In this document: positions 1 through 8,628 of the stretch, one piece after another
Numbering within the stretch: the first letter of the stretch is position 1
Layout of the letters: the number at the start of each line of letters is the position of its first letter
DNA from: an uncultured Gemmatimonadota bacterium
GTDB lineage: Bacteria; Gemmatimonadota; Gemmatimonadetes; Gemmatimonadales; Gemmatimonadaceae
Assembly: GCA_946480295.1 (NCBI GenBank)
Contig: CAMLIT010000047.1
Coordinates: forward strand, 1 to 29,810
Direction: 5' to 3'
Length of the DNA: 29,810 nucleotides
The notes under the pieces: generated by a model
The model's database searches: none
Seen by the model: only the letters and a program-made list of their open reading frames with translations
Told to the model about the DNA's origin: nothing
Translations under genes and position numbers: made by a program

Positions 1-695
1 AGGATGCGCGGGCGGCCGCAGAGCGCGTGCGCGCGGCCATCGCCGACGTGCGGCAGGCCGAAGCCGCCCTCGTCGCCGTCGCCGGCCAGGGGCGCGGCAC
101 GGTGGTGGTGCGCGCGCCGGCCGCGGGACGCGTCCTGCGCATCCCCGAGCGCAGCGCGCGCGTGCTCGCCGCCGGCACGCCGGTCGTGGAGCTCGGCGAC
201 CCGGCGACGCTGGAGGTCGTCGTCGACGTGCTGTCGAGCGACGGGGCCGAGGTGCGCCCCGGCGACCCCGTGCGGCTGACCCGCTGGCGAGGCGAGGCGG
301 ACGCGCCGCTCGCCGGGCGCGTGCGCTATGTCGAGCCGGCGGCGTTCACGAAGGTCTCCGCCCTCGGCGTCGACGAGCAGCGGGTGAACGTCGTCGTCGA
401 CGTGCCGGGAGCGCCTCGGTCGTTAGGCGACGGCTTCCGCGTCGACGCAAGCATCGTCACCTGGGCGGCGCCGCGCGTCCTCGCCGTCCCCACGAACGCG
501 TTGCTCCGCGAGGGCGCCGGCTGGAGCGCCTTCGTCGTCCGCGCCGGCCGCGCCGTCCGGCGGCTGGTGCGCGTCGGCCACCTGGGCGCCACCACGGCCG
601 AAGTGCTCGACGGCCTCGCCGCAGGCGACGAGGTGATCGTCTTCCCCTCCGACCAGGTCGCCGAGGGCGTGCGCGTCACGGCGCGGCACCCGTGA
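1..695 (+). CDS. Efflux RND/ABC-type periplasmic adaptor (HlyD/MFP family), C-terminal part
   Basis: The reading frame is open to the left edge (codons from position 3), so the N-terminus lies outside the window. About 231 residues are visible. They hold the end of the helical hairpin (Ala/Arg/Glu-rich), the second half of a lipoyl/barrel-sandwich motif (VVVRAPAAGRVLRI followed by VLAAGTPVVELGDP), a beta-barrel domain, and a C-terminal membrane-proximal domain (VPTNALL, VRVGHLGATTAEVLDGLAAGDEVIVFPSD). This order is typical of membrane-fusion proteins that link an inner-membrane RND or ABC exporter to an outer-membrane channel; the pump itself is not in the window. The gene ends 12 bp before a strong hairpin, so it is probably the last gene of its operon. 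An octamer CGTTAGGC with a rare TTA leucine codon lies at 421-428. The family is secure; the substrate is unknown. Confidence 0.85.
   Translation, partial: DARAAAERVRAAIADVRQAEAALVAVAGQGRGTVVVRAPAAGRVLRIPERSARVLAAGTPVVELGDPATLEVVVDVLSSDGAEVRPGDPVRLTRWRGEADAPLAGRVRYVEPAAFTKVSALGVDEQRVNVVVDVPGAPRSLGDGFRVDASIVTWAAPRVLAVPTNALLREGAGWSAFVVRAGRAVRRLVRVGHLGATTAEVLDGLAAGDEVIVFPSDQVAEGVRVTARHP
421..428 (+). other. Octamer CGTTAGGC (site 1)
   Basis: This lies within the adaptor gene, where it creates a TTA leucine codon, which is very rare in a genome of this GC content. Confidence 0.6.
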
Positions 696-707
696 CGCAC
701 GGTGGGA

Positions 708-750
708 GCCGAGGGAGCGCGGCGGATGCACGCGGCCGCGCTCCCTCGGC
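708..750. terminator. Bidirectional intrinsic-type hairpin between convergent genes
   Basis: The arms at 708-722 and 736-750 are perfectly complementary over 15 bp, with a 13-nt loop. The hairpin lies between the stop of the adaptor gene (695) and the stop of the minus-strand lipoprotein gene (757), so it can serve both. It has no clear T-tract, which is common in GC-rich genomes. Confidence 0.7.
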
Positions 751-756
751 CGCCCG

Positions 757-1176
757 TCACTGCTTCTGATAGACCAGCGTGTACCCGCTCGAGATCTCGG
801 TCAGGGTCGTGCCGCTCACCGAGCCCTGGTACTGGATCCCGCCGTCCGTCTGGTCGAAGAACGTGATCGAGCCGTTGTTCGACGAGTACGTGCCGATCTC
901 GTCCTCCGGTTGCACCGTCGTCCCCGTGCTGCCGGTGTACTGGTAGTAGATCGTTTCCTGGTAGTTCGCGTTCGAGTTCAGCCACAGTGTGTCGGCGACG
1001 ATCTGCACGTCCGCCCCGCTCGTCTGGTCGACGCCGAGGTCGTAAGGCAGGGTGCCGCCGTTCACGGTGCGCAGGACGTAGCGGCCCTGGACCGAACCGG
1101 ACGGGCCGGTGTTGTCGGAACACGCCGCGAGTCCTGCGAGCGCGGCGGCGGCGACGATGACGAACAGGCGTTTCAT
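757..1176 (-). CDS. Small secreted lipoprotein of unknown function (139 aa)
   Basis: The N-terminus has two basic residues (MKR), a hydrophobic stretch and a lipobox ending AACS (Cys19), so a lipidated envelope protein is predicted. The mature part is rich in Tyr, Thr, Gly and Asn with alternating beta-strand character (GRYVLRTVNGG near the start, GGIQYQGSVSGTTLT near the end). This resembles small lipocalin-like or beta-sandwich lipoproteins, but I do not recognise a named family. The start is well supported by GGAGGAG about 6-12 nt upstream of the ATG. The gene converges with the adaptor gene and shares its terminator. Confidence 0.8.
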   Translation of the reverse strand: MKRLFVIVAAAALAGLAACSDNTGPSGSVQGRYVLRTVNGGTLPYDLGVDQTSGADVQIVADTLWLNSNANYQETIYYQYTGSTGTTVQPEDEIGTYSSNNGSITFFDQTDGGIQYQGSVSGTTLTEISSGYTLVYQKQ

Positions 1177-1259
1177 GTGGTTCTCCTCCGTGGGGGCGGT
1201 ATCACTGATGCGCGTCCCTCTCGCAGAGGTCGTACCCAGGCCCCTCCTGTCGGGTCCGC

Positions 1260-1298
1260 CGCCCGAAGGCCGCCGCCGTCCGCCGCGGCCTCCGGGCG
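1260..1298 (-). terminator. Hairpin downstream of the 490-aa lipoprotein gene
   Basis: The arms at 1260-1273 and 1285-1298 pair over 14 positions with one mismatch and an 11-nt loop. It starts about 11 bp after the stop codon of the minus-strand gene 1310-2782 and precedes the next minus-strand gene (start 1176), so it would separate the two transcripts. Confidence 0.55.
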
Positions 1299-1309
1299 CG
1301 TGACGTGGA

Positions 1310-2782
1310 TCACGGCTCCCGCACCACCGGCGGGAGCGGGAGGTCGATCTCCACGTTCGGCAACTTGCCGAAGCCGGGAACGTCAGTCACGGGCGCGCTG
1401 CCCAGCGAGTCCAGCGCCTGCTCGATGACCGCACCGCTCCGGTCGGCGTAGCGCGTCGCGCGCTCCTCCGCGAGCACGTAGCCGCGGTCGCGGGAGCGCG
1501 CGACGTCCTGCCGCGTCGCGCCAAACGACAGCGCGGCCGCGACCTCCCGCACGCTCGCGCGCGCGACATCGACGAGGATGACGTCCGCGTGTTCGCCGTG
1601 GGCACGCTCGATGAACGCCACGTGTCCGCCGAGCGGGATCGACGTGCTCGCCGCGAGGATGGCGCGTCGCCCGCCGCCGCGTGGCGCGGCTCGCGGCGCA
1701 CCGCTGCCCGGCGCCGGCGCGGCGCGCGAGAGGAGCCCCGACCCCGCAGCCGCCGACGGGACGCGGTCCGCCGCGACCCACCCGATCTCCGTGCCGCACT
1801 CCATGCCGTTGTCCTGCCACGAGTACCACATGTACGGGTCCTGCGTGACCCGCATCAGCTCGTAGTTCTCCCAGCACGAGGAGGTCGTGATGATGTAGCC
1901 GTCGGTTCCGGAGGAGCCGCCGGACGAACCCCCGCCCCCGCCTCCGCTTCCCGTGATGCTCCCGCCGCCGTCCGACGTCGTCGTGCTGTCGACCGCGCGA
2001 GTTCCCGGATCCGGAGAGGTGGGACACAGGTGCGCGTCGTTGGTCAGGCTCTGCGCGGCGCTGGCCAGTCCCTCCTTCGTCCCGGCGCCGCCGAGCGAGA
2101 TGCCGCCGATCGAGATTCCGATCTGTGCCGGCGCGAACCACGCCTGGAACGTCGTCGCTCCCTGCGCGCGCACGCCGCACGTCGGGGCGCCGAACAGCGT
2201 CATGCTCCCGGTGAGTCGATGCGTGCTGCACGTGGAGAACAGCACGTCCGCGCAGCCGACGAGCTCCCCGCCCCCGTTCGCCAGCTCGGCGGAGATCGGG
2301 CCGTAGTCATCGGCGCTTCCCACGAGGCTGAACGACGTGTTGATCGTGCCGACGTCGCCCTGGAAGGTCATCTCGCCCATCACGAAGCTGTTCACCGTGT
2401 TGCCCGGGCTGAGCTGGCCGCCGTAGAACACGTAACTGTCGTGGGTGAGGATCTTCGCCTGGCGCAGCGTGATGGCGCTGTCGGACGGCGGCAGGAGCGA
2501 CCGCAAGACCGCCTGCCGCCGCGTACGGACCTGCCGCAGGTGCTCCGCGTACTCCGGCCGTCCCGCGTCGGTCCAGCGTGTGGCGAGGGATTGGAGCAGT
2601 GAGTCGGACGTGTGCCCGGTGTAGATCGGGCCGACGAGCGGCGAGGCGGGCGCCGGCGCGATGGGCCGGGCGGACGGTGGGACATCCGGCGGCATCGTCA
2701 GGGAGCGGTCGGCGCAGCCGGCGACGATGCCGGCGCCCGCGGCCGCGAACAGGGCGGCGAGCGCTCGAGTGAAGTATCGCAT
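1310..2782 (-). CDS. Large secreted lipoprotein, unknown function (490 aa)
   Basis: The start MRYFTRALAALFAAAGAGIVAG leads into a lipobox VAGC (Cys23), which fixes the ATG at 2782. GGAG lies about 12 nt upstream. The mature protein has a Pro-rich segment (about 30-50), a region with several Cys residues (about 177-202 and 253), a Gly/Ser-rich flexible linker (about 272-292), a further Cys-containing segment with an aromatic patch (SSCWENYELMRVTQDPYMWY, about 301-320), and a C-terminal part with VDVARASVREVAAALSF. I recognise no enzyme family. The layout suggests two extracellular domains joined by a Gly/Ser spacer. A frame reading on upstream of 2782 exists, but it overlaps the next gene antisense-like and has no signal peptide. 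Confidence 0.75.
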   Translation of the reverse strand: MRYFTRALAALFAAAGAGIVAGCADRSLTMPPDVPPSARPIAPAPASPLVGPIYTGHTSDSLLQSLATRWTDAGRPEYAEHLRQVRTRRQAVLRSLLPPSDSAITLRQAKILTHDSYVFYGGQLSPGNTVNSFVMGEMTFQGDVGTINTSFSLVGSADDYGPISAELANGGGELVGCADVLFSTCSTHRLTGSMTLFGAPTCGVRAQGATTFQAWFAPAQIGISIGGISLGGAGTKEGLASAAQSLTNDAHLCPTSPDPGTRAVDSTTTSDGGGSITGSGGGGGGSSGGSSGTDGYIITTSSCWENYELMRVTQDPYMWYSWQDNGMECGTEIGWVAADRVPSAAAGSGLLSRAAPAPGSGAPRAAPRGGGRRAILAASTSIPLGGHVAFIERAHGEHADVILVDVARASVREVAAALSFGATRQDVARSRDRGYVLAEERATRYADRSGAVIEQALDSLGSAPVTDVPGFGKLPNVEIDLPLPPVVREP

Positions 2783-2894
2783 CTTTTCTGGATCTCCGAG
2801 GTGTGCACGGCGTCGGCGCCGCGCGTGCGGCACCCGCCGAGGTGGTTGTCGGTGGTGACTGCGAGGAGTCGCCTGCTCGGCGTCCCGCGCGCGA

Positions 2895-4301
2895 CTACGG
2901 TGCGCAGGCGGGGGAGAGCAGACTGACGACCATGACGGAGCGGTGGTCGGGGCGGAACCAGCGGCCCCAGGCCATGACGATGCGTCCGTCGGCGGCGCGG
3001 CCGAGGCTCGGCGCCGTGAAATCCTGCGTGTCCTGCGGCGAAATCGACGAGTGCCAGCGGCCCTCTCGCCATACGGCGCTGAGGCGCGCCGGTGCGCCCG
3101 GGCTGTGCCCCGCGACGACGAGCCCGCGCTCCGTCGCCAGCGCCTCGAGATCGCCGACGCCGTCGGGCGCCAGCAGCGGCGGCTCGGTGTGCCACGAGCG
3201 GCCCCCGTCGCGCGAGATGGAGAGCCGGATGCTGTCGCCCGCCCCCGCCCCCGCCCCCGCCGCGCCGGCGCCGAAGGGACCGTGCCCCGGCGCTGCCTGC
3301 CGCCACACCGCGCCGACGAGCGCCCCGAGCTGGAAGAGCCGCGGCTCGTATGCGTCCTCCATGGATCGGTCGCTGATCGCGATCGGCTCGGTCCACGTCG
3401 CGCCGCCGTCGTCGGAACGCGCGACGAACAGCCGCGACGAGAGTGGGCCGCTCGCATCCCGCGCGCTCCCCTGGAAGAGGAGCAGGAACCGGCGGGCGTC
3501 CAGCACCTCGAGCTGGGGATAGAGCCGCTCCCGTCCCGCGAGCCACGCCGTCGAGTCGGCGCGCCAGCGCCCGCCCGCGTTCGACAGGTGGAGCACGCCG
3601 CCCCCGTTAGGCAAACCGACCGCCACGACGGCGTGCACCGAGCCGTCGCGCGCGCGCGTCACGTCCACTCCGGGCCGGAACCACAGGAGCCACGACTTCG
3701 CCACGACGCGCTCGGGCCGGCTCCAGCCGGATCCGTCGAGCTCCGCGGCGTAGATCTCCTGCACGTCGTTCCTCGTCGTCCCGGGATCGATCGCGCTCCC
3801 CCACAGCACGGCGGCGCGCCGGCCATCGCCGATCGCCTGCGGGAAGACCATCGGGCGGTGCAGCTCCGGCGGCGGCCGCAGCGCCTCGAACCGGCCATCG
3901 TCGCGGCGTACCACGCCGACCGCGAAATCCGACAGCGCGCCGGGCTCGCGCCTCGGGCCGCGCCCCCACGTCGCGACGGGCTGCGCCGTGGAATCGTACG
4001 TCGCCGTCGGCGAGCCGATGAACACGGTGGCACCGCCGAGCGGCACGATCGCGGGTCGCTCGACGTAGACGCGATCGCCGTTCGCCGTGCGCACCTCCTG
4101 CCCGGCGGACCAGCCGCCGTCGCGGCAGGTATCGGCCGCGCGCCGCGCCTGGGCGCCGGCGCGCGCGGCCAGTCCGGCGACCGCCGCGACCGCGCACGTC
4201 GGCAGCAGGATGGCGGGGGTGAGCAGCGCGCGTGCGCGCCGACGATCCGCGCGCGCGGTGCGCGATGCGACGTGCGTCACCAGCGAAGGCAACATATCCA
4301 T
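2895..4301 (-). CDS. Secreted BNR/sialidase-fold (Asp-box) protein
   Basis: A basic N-terminus (RRRARALL) and a long hydrophobic stretch ending in ARAGAQA indicate export. Two Asp-box motifs are visible, SDDGGATW (about 296-303) and SRDGGRSW (about 362-369), each on the blade edge of a six-bladed sialidase-type propeller. They are flanked by blade-like strands such as VHAVVAVGL and RIVMAWG. I do not see the full catalytic set of a true sialidase (Arg triad, Tyr/Glu pair), so exo-alpha-sialidase activity is not claimed. The start is uncertain: ATG 4301 gives 468 residues, and another in-frame ATG at 4358 adds 19 residues with no better ribosome site. A Gly/Ala tract comes from a hexamer repeat (3238-3261), and CGTTAGGC lies at 3605-3612. 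Confidence 0.75.
   Translation of the reverse strand: MDMLPSLVTHVASRTARADRRRARALLTPAILLPTCAVAAVAGLAARAGAQARRAADTCRDGGWSAGQEVRTANGDRVYVERPAIVPLGGATVFIGSPTATYDSTAQPVATWGRGPRREPGALSDFAVGVVRRDDGRFEALRPPPELHRPMVFPQAIGDGRRAAVLWGSAIDPGTTRNDVQEIYAAELDGSGWSRPERVVAKSWLLWFRPGVDVTRARDGSVHAVVAVGLPNGGGVLHLSNAGGRWRADSTAWLAGRERLYPQLEVLDARRFLLLFQGSARDASGPLSSRLFVARSDDGGATWTEPIAISDRSMEDAYEPRLFQLGALVGAVWRQAAPGHGPFGAGAAGAGAGAGDSIRLSISRDGGRSWHTEPPLLAPDGVGDLEALATERGLVVAGHSPGAPARLSAVWREGRWHSSISPQDTQDFTAPSLGRAADGRIVMAWGRWFRPDHRSVMVVSLLSPACAP
3238..3261. repeat. In-frame hexamer repeat (CCCGCC)4 inside the BNR protein gene
   Basis: Four perfect copies of CCCGCC encode part of a Gly-Ala run (about residues 344-355 of the BNR protein). 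Because the unit is 6 bp, gain or loss of copies only changes the length of a surface loop. The loop sits just before the second Asp-box. Confidence 0.8.
3605..3612 (+). other. Octamer CGTTAGGC (site 2)
   Basis: This lies within the minus-strand BNR protein gene, where it reads as Leu-Pro-Asn-Gly with the uncommon codon CCT. Confidence 0.6.
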
Positions 4302-4549
4302 CACCACGGGGCATCCGGCGCGTCGTCCGCGCCCTGTACGCTCCGGCGGGCCGTGCATGCGGGCCGGCGGTCGTCAGCGCGCCGCCATCGGCGCGTGACT
4401 CCAATCGTACCTGAACGTCTGAACAACGAGATCCCCAATCCACGCGACGCAGGTCATTCCGTTGCGCGGCCCGGGGCGGCACTTGCCCGCCCGGCGCGCA
4501 CGCTGCATCGTCGCCTCTCGCGTGACGCCTCCCGCTTCCCGGAGTCCGT

Positions 4550-5602
4550 ATGCGACGCTTTCTGGCTCTCGCCGGCGCGCTCGCGCTGTCCGCGACCGCG
4601 CTGCGCGCCCAGCAGCTCACGGTGGTGCGCTCCGCCGCCGTCCACCTCTTCCCGTCCGCGGAGTCGCGCCGCATCGGCGCCGTGCGCGCCGGCCAGAAGG
4701 TGTTCCTGCTCTCCGAGCTGCGCGGCTACGATCGCGTCGAGCTGCCCGACAGCAGCGTCGGCTGGATCTACGCGGAGTACCTCCGGCCGCGGACGTCGGA
4801 TGCGCTCGTCGTCAGGCAGGCGGGCGCGCCGGCCGTCCGCGACAGCGCCCATGCCGTCGCCGCGAGTGGCACCGCCACGACGACGACCACGAGCACGGCC
4901 GCGACCACGACCCCGACGCGAGCGACCAGCGCGCCTGCCGACACGGCGCGCGCGGAACGGGCAGCCGGCGGCCCGGCCGCCGAACCCTCCGCCGACGTCG
5001 CCGCGCTCCCCCACCCCGCGCCGCGCGAGGAGCACGATCCGGCGTGCGCCGACGTCGGCAGGGGGAACGGCGCCCGCACCACTATCGACACCGCGACCGA
5101 CCTGCTGAAGAATCGCGTCGACGAGGGCCGATATCACGACGTCGCCTTCAGCGAGGTGCTCCGCCTCCCCTGGCGCGGCCTGCCGGTGCGGCGCTACGAG
5201 TGGACCGACGAACAGCGCCGCCAGGTGGCGAAGGACGAGGGCGCGGCCATCTCGCTCGTCGGCTACATCATCGGCGCGACGCGCGAGGGCAGGGAGCAGA
5301 CCAACTGCGAGCTCGGCGCCGCCGACTGGCACGACTGGCACATCTGGCTCGTCGCCACCGAGGCGGAAGCCTCGCACCGCGACAAGCGCCGGGCGGTGGT
5401 CGTCGAGGTCACGCCGCGCGTGCGCCGGCTCGACACGGGCCGCTTCGACCTGCAGCAGATCAGGCGGTGGGCGCGCGAGGGCCAGCGGGTCCGCGTGAGC
5501 GGCTGGCTCCTCCTCGATCCCGATCACCCCGATCAGGTCGGGACGTCCCGCGGCACCATCTGGGAGATCCACCCGGTGATGAAGATCGAGCCGGTGCCCT
5601 GA
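4550..5602 (+). CDS. Secreted SH3-domain protein with C-terminal OB-like domain
   Basis: The 350-residue product starts with a signal peptide (MRRFLALAGALALSATALRAQ). Residues about 23-80 form a bacterial SH3 domain (LTVVRSAAVHLFPSAES, GQKVFLLSELRGYDRVELPD, VGWIYAEYL), the type that binds peptidoglycan peptides or proteins. A Thr/Ala/Pro-rich flexible spacer follows (about 100-160). The C-terminal part (about 195-350) is beta-rich with GAAISLVGYIIGA, DWHDWHIWLV, RVRVSGWLLLDPDHPDQ and GTIWEIHPVMKIEPV. This resembles the OB-fold module found at the end of several secreted proteins. GGAG lies 8-9 nt before the ATG. The gene is divergent from the BNR gene and converges with the hybrid kinase gene with only 25 bp between them. 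No catalytic motif is visible. Confidence 0.75.
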   Translation: MRRFLALAGALALSATALRAQQLTVVRSAAVHLFPSAESRRIGAVRAGQKVFLLSELRGYDRVELPDSSVGWIYAEYLRPRTSDALVVRQAGAPAVRDSAHAVAASGTATTTTTSTAATTTPTRATSAPADTARAERAAGGPAAEPSADVAALPHPAPREEHDPACADVGRGNGARTTIDTATDLLKNRVDEGRYHDVAFSEVLRLPWRGLPVRRYEWTDEQRRQVAKDEGAAISLVGYIIGATREGREQTNCELGAADWHDWHIWLVATEAEASHRDKRRAVVVEVTPRVRRLDTGRFDLQQIRRWAREGQRVRVSGWLLLDPDHPDQVGTSRGTIWEIHPVMKIEPVP

Positions 5603-5627
5603 TCCCGGCTCGCCCTCACCCCGCCCG

Positions 5628-8477
5628 TCACGCCGCGGCCAGCGCCGCCTGCACCGCCACGGTGAGCGACGCCGGCGTGAAGGGCTTCTGGAGGAAGCCG
5701 CTTCCCGGATCCACCAGCCCGCGCCGCAGCACCTCGTCGTCCGTGTACCCGGACATGAAGATCACCGGGACGTCCGGCCAGTGCTCCCGCAGCTGCTCCA
5801 CCAGCCGCCGCCCGCCCATCTCCGGCATGATGACGTCGCTGAGCACGAGGTCGATGCGACCGTCGTGCGCCCGCGCGGCCTCCAGCGCCTCGCGCCCGTT
5901 CGCCGCTTCCAGCACGGCGTAGCCCTGCGCGACGAGCACGCGCCGCGCGAGCCTGCACACCGCGACCTCGTCCTCCACGAGGAGGATCGTCCCCTGCGCG
6001 CGCGGTGCCGTCGTGGGTGCGGTCGGCGCGTCCGACGCCGCGTCGCCCTCGCGCTGGGCGCGCGGCAGCAGGATCGTGAAGGTGGAGCCCCGTCCCGGCG
6101 CGCTGTCGACGAACACGTGTCCGCCCGACTGCTGGACGATGCCGTACACCGTCGCCAGGCCGAGCCCCGTCCCCTTGCCGACCTCCTTCGTGGTGAAGAA
6201 GGGCTCGAAGATGCGCGCCACGATCTCCGGCGACATGCCGACGCCGCTGTCGCTCACGAAGATCGCGGCGTAGCGCCCGCGGCGCGCGCCGGCGCGGTCG
6301 AGCCGCGCGTCGCCCGGCTCCACTCCCGCGATCTCGATGCGCAGCGTGCCCCCGTCCGCCATCGCGTCGCGCGCGTTCACGGCGAGGTTGAGCACCACCT
6401 GCTCGAGCTGCCCGCGATCGGCGTGCACGGCGATGTGCTCGCCCCTCGTCTCCACGACCACCGTCACGTCCTCCGGGATCAGCCGGCGGAGCATCGGCTC
6501 GAGGTCGTGCACGACCTCGTCGAGGTCGAGCACGCGCGGCTGGAGGATCTGCCGGCGGCTGAAGGCCAGGAGCTGCCGCGTGAGCGCGGCGGCGCGCGTC
6601 GACGCCCGCGCGATCTCCTGCACGTCGTCGCGCCGCGGGTCCTCCTGCCGGAGTTCGTCCAGCAGCAGCTCGGCGTGCATCTTGATCACGGTCAGCAGGT
6701 TGTTGAAGTCGTGCGCCACGCCGCCCGCGAGCTGCCCGATGGCCTCCATCTTCTGCGACTGCCGGAGCTGCTCCTCCAGCGCGCGCTCGTTCGTCACGTC
6801 GCGTCCCATGACGATGATGCCCTGCACGGCGGGATCGGCGAGCAGGTTCTTCGTCGAGAACGCGTAGGCGCGCCAGCTTCCGTCGCGGTGCCGCAGGCGG
6901 AGCTCCCGCGCCGCCGCGGCTCCCGGCGCGCGCTGGAGCTGCTCGAACATGGAGCGCGCCTCCGGCAGGTCCTCCGGATGCACCAGCTCGAACACCGAGG
7001 TGCCGGCGAGCGCCGCCGGGTCGTGGCCCAGCCCGTGGTCGTACGACGGGCTCGCGTAGCGCAGCGCGCCATCGCCGCCGAGCACCGCGACGAGGTCCGA
7101 CGAGTGCTCCATGATCGAGCGGAAGCGCGCCTCGTTCTCGCGCAGGGCCTCCTCCATGCGCGCGCGCTCGACCGCCGCGGTGAGGACGTTGGCCACCGAC
7201 TCGACGAAGTCCACGTCCTGCTTGCTGAAGCCGCGCTGCGTCAGGCTGTCGGTGGCGAGCACGCCGTACGGCCGCTCGTCCCCGCGCAGCACGACGCACA
7301 ACCCGCTCCGCACGCCGGCGCCGCGGAGGTACTCGGGCACGACGAACCGCGATTCGGCCGCCGCGTCGGCCATCACCACGCTGCCGTTGCGCTCGAGCGC
7401 GTACATCGCCCGCGCCGCGGCCTCGCAGGGGAGGGGAAAGCTCACGCGGTGCTGCTGCCAGCCGTGCGACGCGCGCCAGACGAGATGCCCCGCGTCGTGG
7501 ACGAGCTCCGCGACGTAGCTGAACTCCACGCCGAGGGTCGCGGCGACCACCGTCGCCGCCCGCTGCAGGAGCTGCGACAGCGGGCCGCCTTGCAGCGCCT
7601 CCTGGCTCAGTCGCGCCACCATCGCCTGCTGGCGCGCGCGCGAATCGAGCTTCGCCTCGGACGCGCGCAGGGCCTCGGCGGCCCGGTGCTGCTCCGTGAT
7701 GTCGCGCGCGATCGACAGCGCCGCGGGCGCGCCGCGCTCCGCGCCCAGCGGCACGGCGCGGATCTCGAGCCACCGCCGCGTGCCGCGCGCGCCCACCAGC
7801 TCCACCTGCACCGTGCCGGGGCGCCCCGCCGTCGCCGCCGCGTGCACCGCGGCGAAGCGCTCCTGGTCCGGCGGCACGATGAGCTCCTCCACGCGCCGGC
7901 CCTGGACCTCGCCGTACGACTCGACCTCGAGCAGCGCGAGCCCCGCCGGGTTGATGTCGAGCAGGCGGCCCTCGGCATCGAGCGCGATCACCGCGTCCGG
8001 CTCGGCGTTCAGGATCGCCCGCAGCCGCTCGCGCTGCCGCTCCACCTCACCCCGCGCCTCGCGCAGCGCCCGCTCCGTCTGCTGCTGGGTCGAGCGGTCG
8101 CGGAGCATCATCAGCAGCCCGAGACGTCGTCCGCCCGGGCCGAACAGCCCGGCCAGCGAGATCCCGACGTCCACCGGCGTACCGTCGCGGCGCAGTCGCC
8201 GACCGTCGTACCACGGGAGGGGGGAGGCCGGCGCCGTGGCGACCTGCTGGCGCAGCGACGCCAGCTCCGACGCGTCGACGATCGGAAGCGGCGCCCCGAT
8301 CACCTCGTCGGCGCTCCAGCCGAACAGCCGCTCCGCCGCCGGGTTCCAGCTCGTGACCCGGCACGCCATGTCCGTCACGACGATGGCGTCCGGCAGCGCA
8401 TCCACGGGCACGGCCGTCCCGCCCGTCGGGGACGGCGGCACGACGGAGAGGGATGCTCGGGGGAGGGGATGCGACAC
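5628..8477 (-). CDS. Hybrid sensor histidine kinase: PAS-PAS-GAF-PAS-HisKA-HATPase-REC
   Basis: This 949-residue protein has no transmembrane segment, so it should sense in the cytoplasm. The order is PAS (about 22-128), PAS (about 150-262), GAF (about 295-438), PAS (about 445-565), HisKA with acceptor His589 (GGVAHDFNN), HATPase with Asn697/Asn701, DSGVGM (Asp743) and GKGTGLGL (768-775), then a receiver with VEDE (835-836 acidic pair), Asp881 as phosphoacceptor and Lys931. All key kinase and receiver residues are present. The start is GTG at 8477 with no strong ribosome site. The gene is divergent from the receiver-HD-GYP gene at 8629, its likely signalling partner. The VAHDFNN type of H-box is typical of kinases that work through a fused or separate receiver. 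The ligand is unknown. Confidence 0.92.
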   Translation of the reverse strand: MSHPLPRASLSVVPPSPTGGTAVPVDALPDAIVVTDMACRVTSWNPAAERLFGWSADEVIGAPLPIVDASELASLRQQVATAPASPLPWYDGRRLRRDGTPVDVGISLAGLFGPGGRRLGLLMMLRDRSTQQQTERALREARGEVERQRERLRAILNAEPDAVIALDAEGRLLDINPAGLALLEVESYGEVQGRRVEELIVPPDQERFAAVHAAATAGRPGTVQVELVGARGTRRWLEIRAVPLGAERGAPAALSIARDITEQHRAAEALRASEAKLDSRARQQAMVARLSQEALQGGPLSQLLQRAATVVAATLGVEFSYVAELVHDAGHLVWRASHGWQQHRVSFPLPCEAAARAMYALERNGSVVMADAAAESRFVVPEYLRGAGVRSGLCVVLRGDERPYGVLATDSLTQRGFSKQDVDFVESVANVLTAAVERARMEEALRENEARFRSIMEHSSDLVAVLGGDGALRYASPSYDHGLGHDPAALAGTSVFELVHPEDLPEARSMFEQLQRAPGAAAARELRLRHRDGSWRAYAFSTKNLLADPAVQGIIVMGRDVTNERALEEQLRQSQKMEAIGQLAGGVAHDFNNLLTVIKMHAELLLDELRQEDPRRDDVQEIARASTRAAALTRQLLAFSRRQILQPRVLDLDEVVHDLEPMLRRLIPEDVTVVVETRGEHIAVHADRGQLEQVVLNLAVNARDAMADGGTLRIEIAGVEPGDARLDRAGARRGRYAAIFVSDSGVGMSPEIVARIFEPFFTTKEVGKGTGLGLATVYGIVQQSGGHVFVDSAPGRGSTFTILLPRAQREGDAASDAPTAPTTAPRAQGTILLVEDEVAVCRLARRVLVAQGYAVLEAANGREALEAARAHDGRIDLVLSDVIMPEMGGRRLVEQLREHWPDVPVIFMSGYTDDEVLRRGLVDPGSGFLQKPFTPASLTVAVQAALAAA

Positions 8478-8628
8478 GGTAGGCGGGACCGATGAGAGAC
8501 GCCTCGGAGCTTCCGCGCGTCACGCTTCCCGCCGCACCGCGTGGCGGCGAAGGTTTCGGCGCGGTCGGTCGAGACTCTCAGGTGAGCGGCGTCCATCGGC
8601 CGCTCGCCCCCGTTCTCCCCTGGCCGCG

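Noticed and set aside
3238..3261. Member of the heptad array family
   Set aside because: The unit is 6 bp and lies mid-gene without the module order; it is a separate in-frame repeat.
5781..8495. Open frame of 904 codons opposite the hybrid histidine kinase
   Set aside because: It mirrors the kinase codons and has no motif; the kinase has every catalytic residue.
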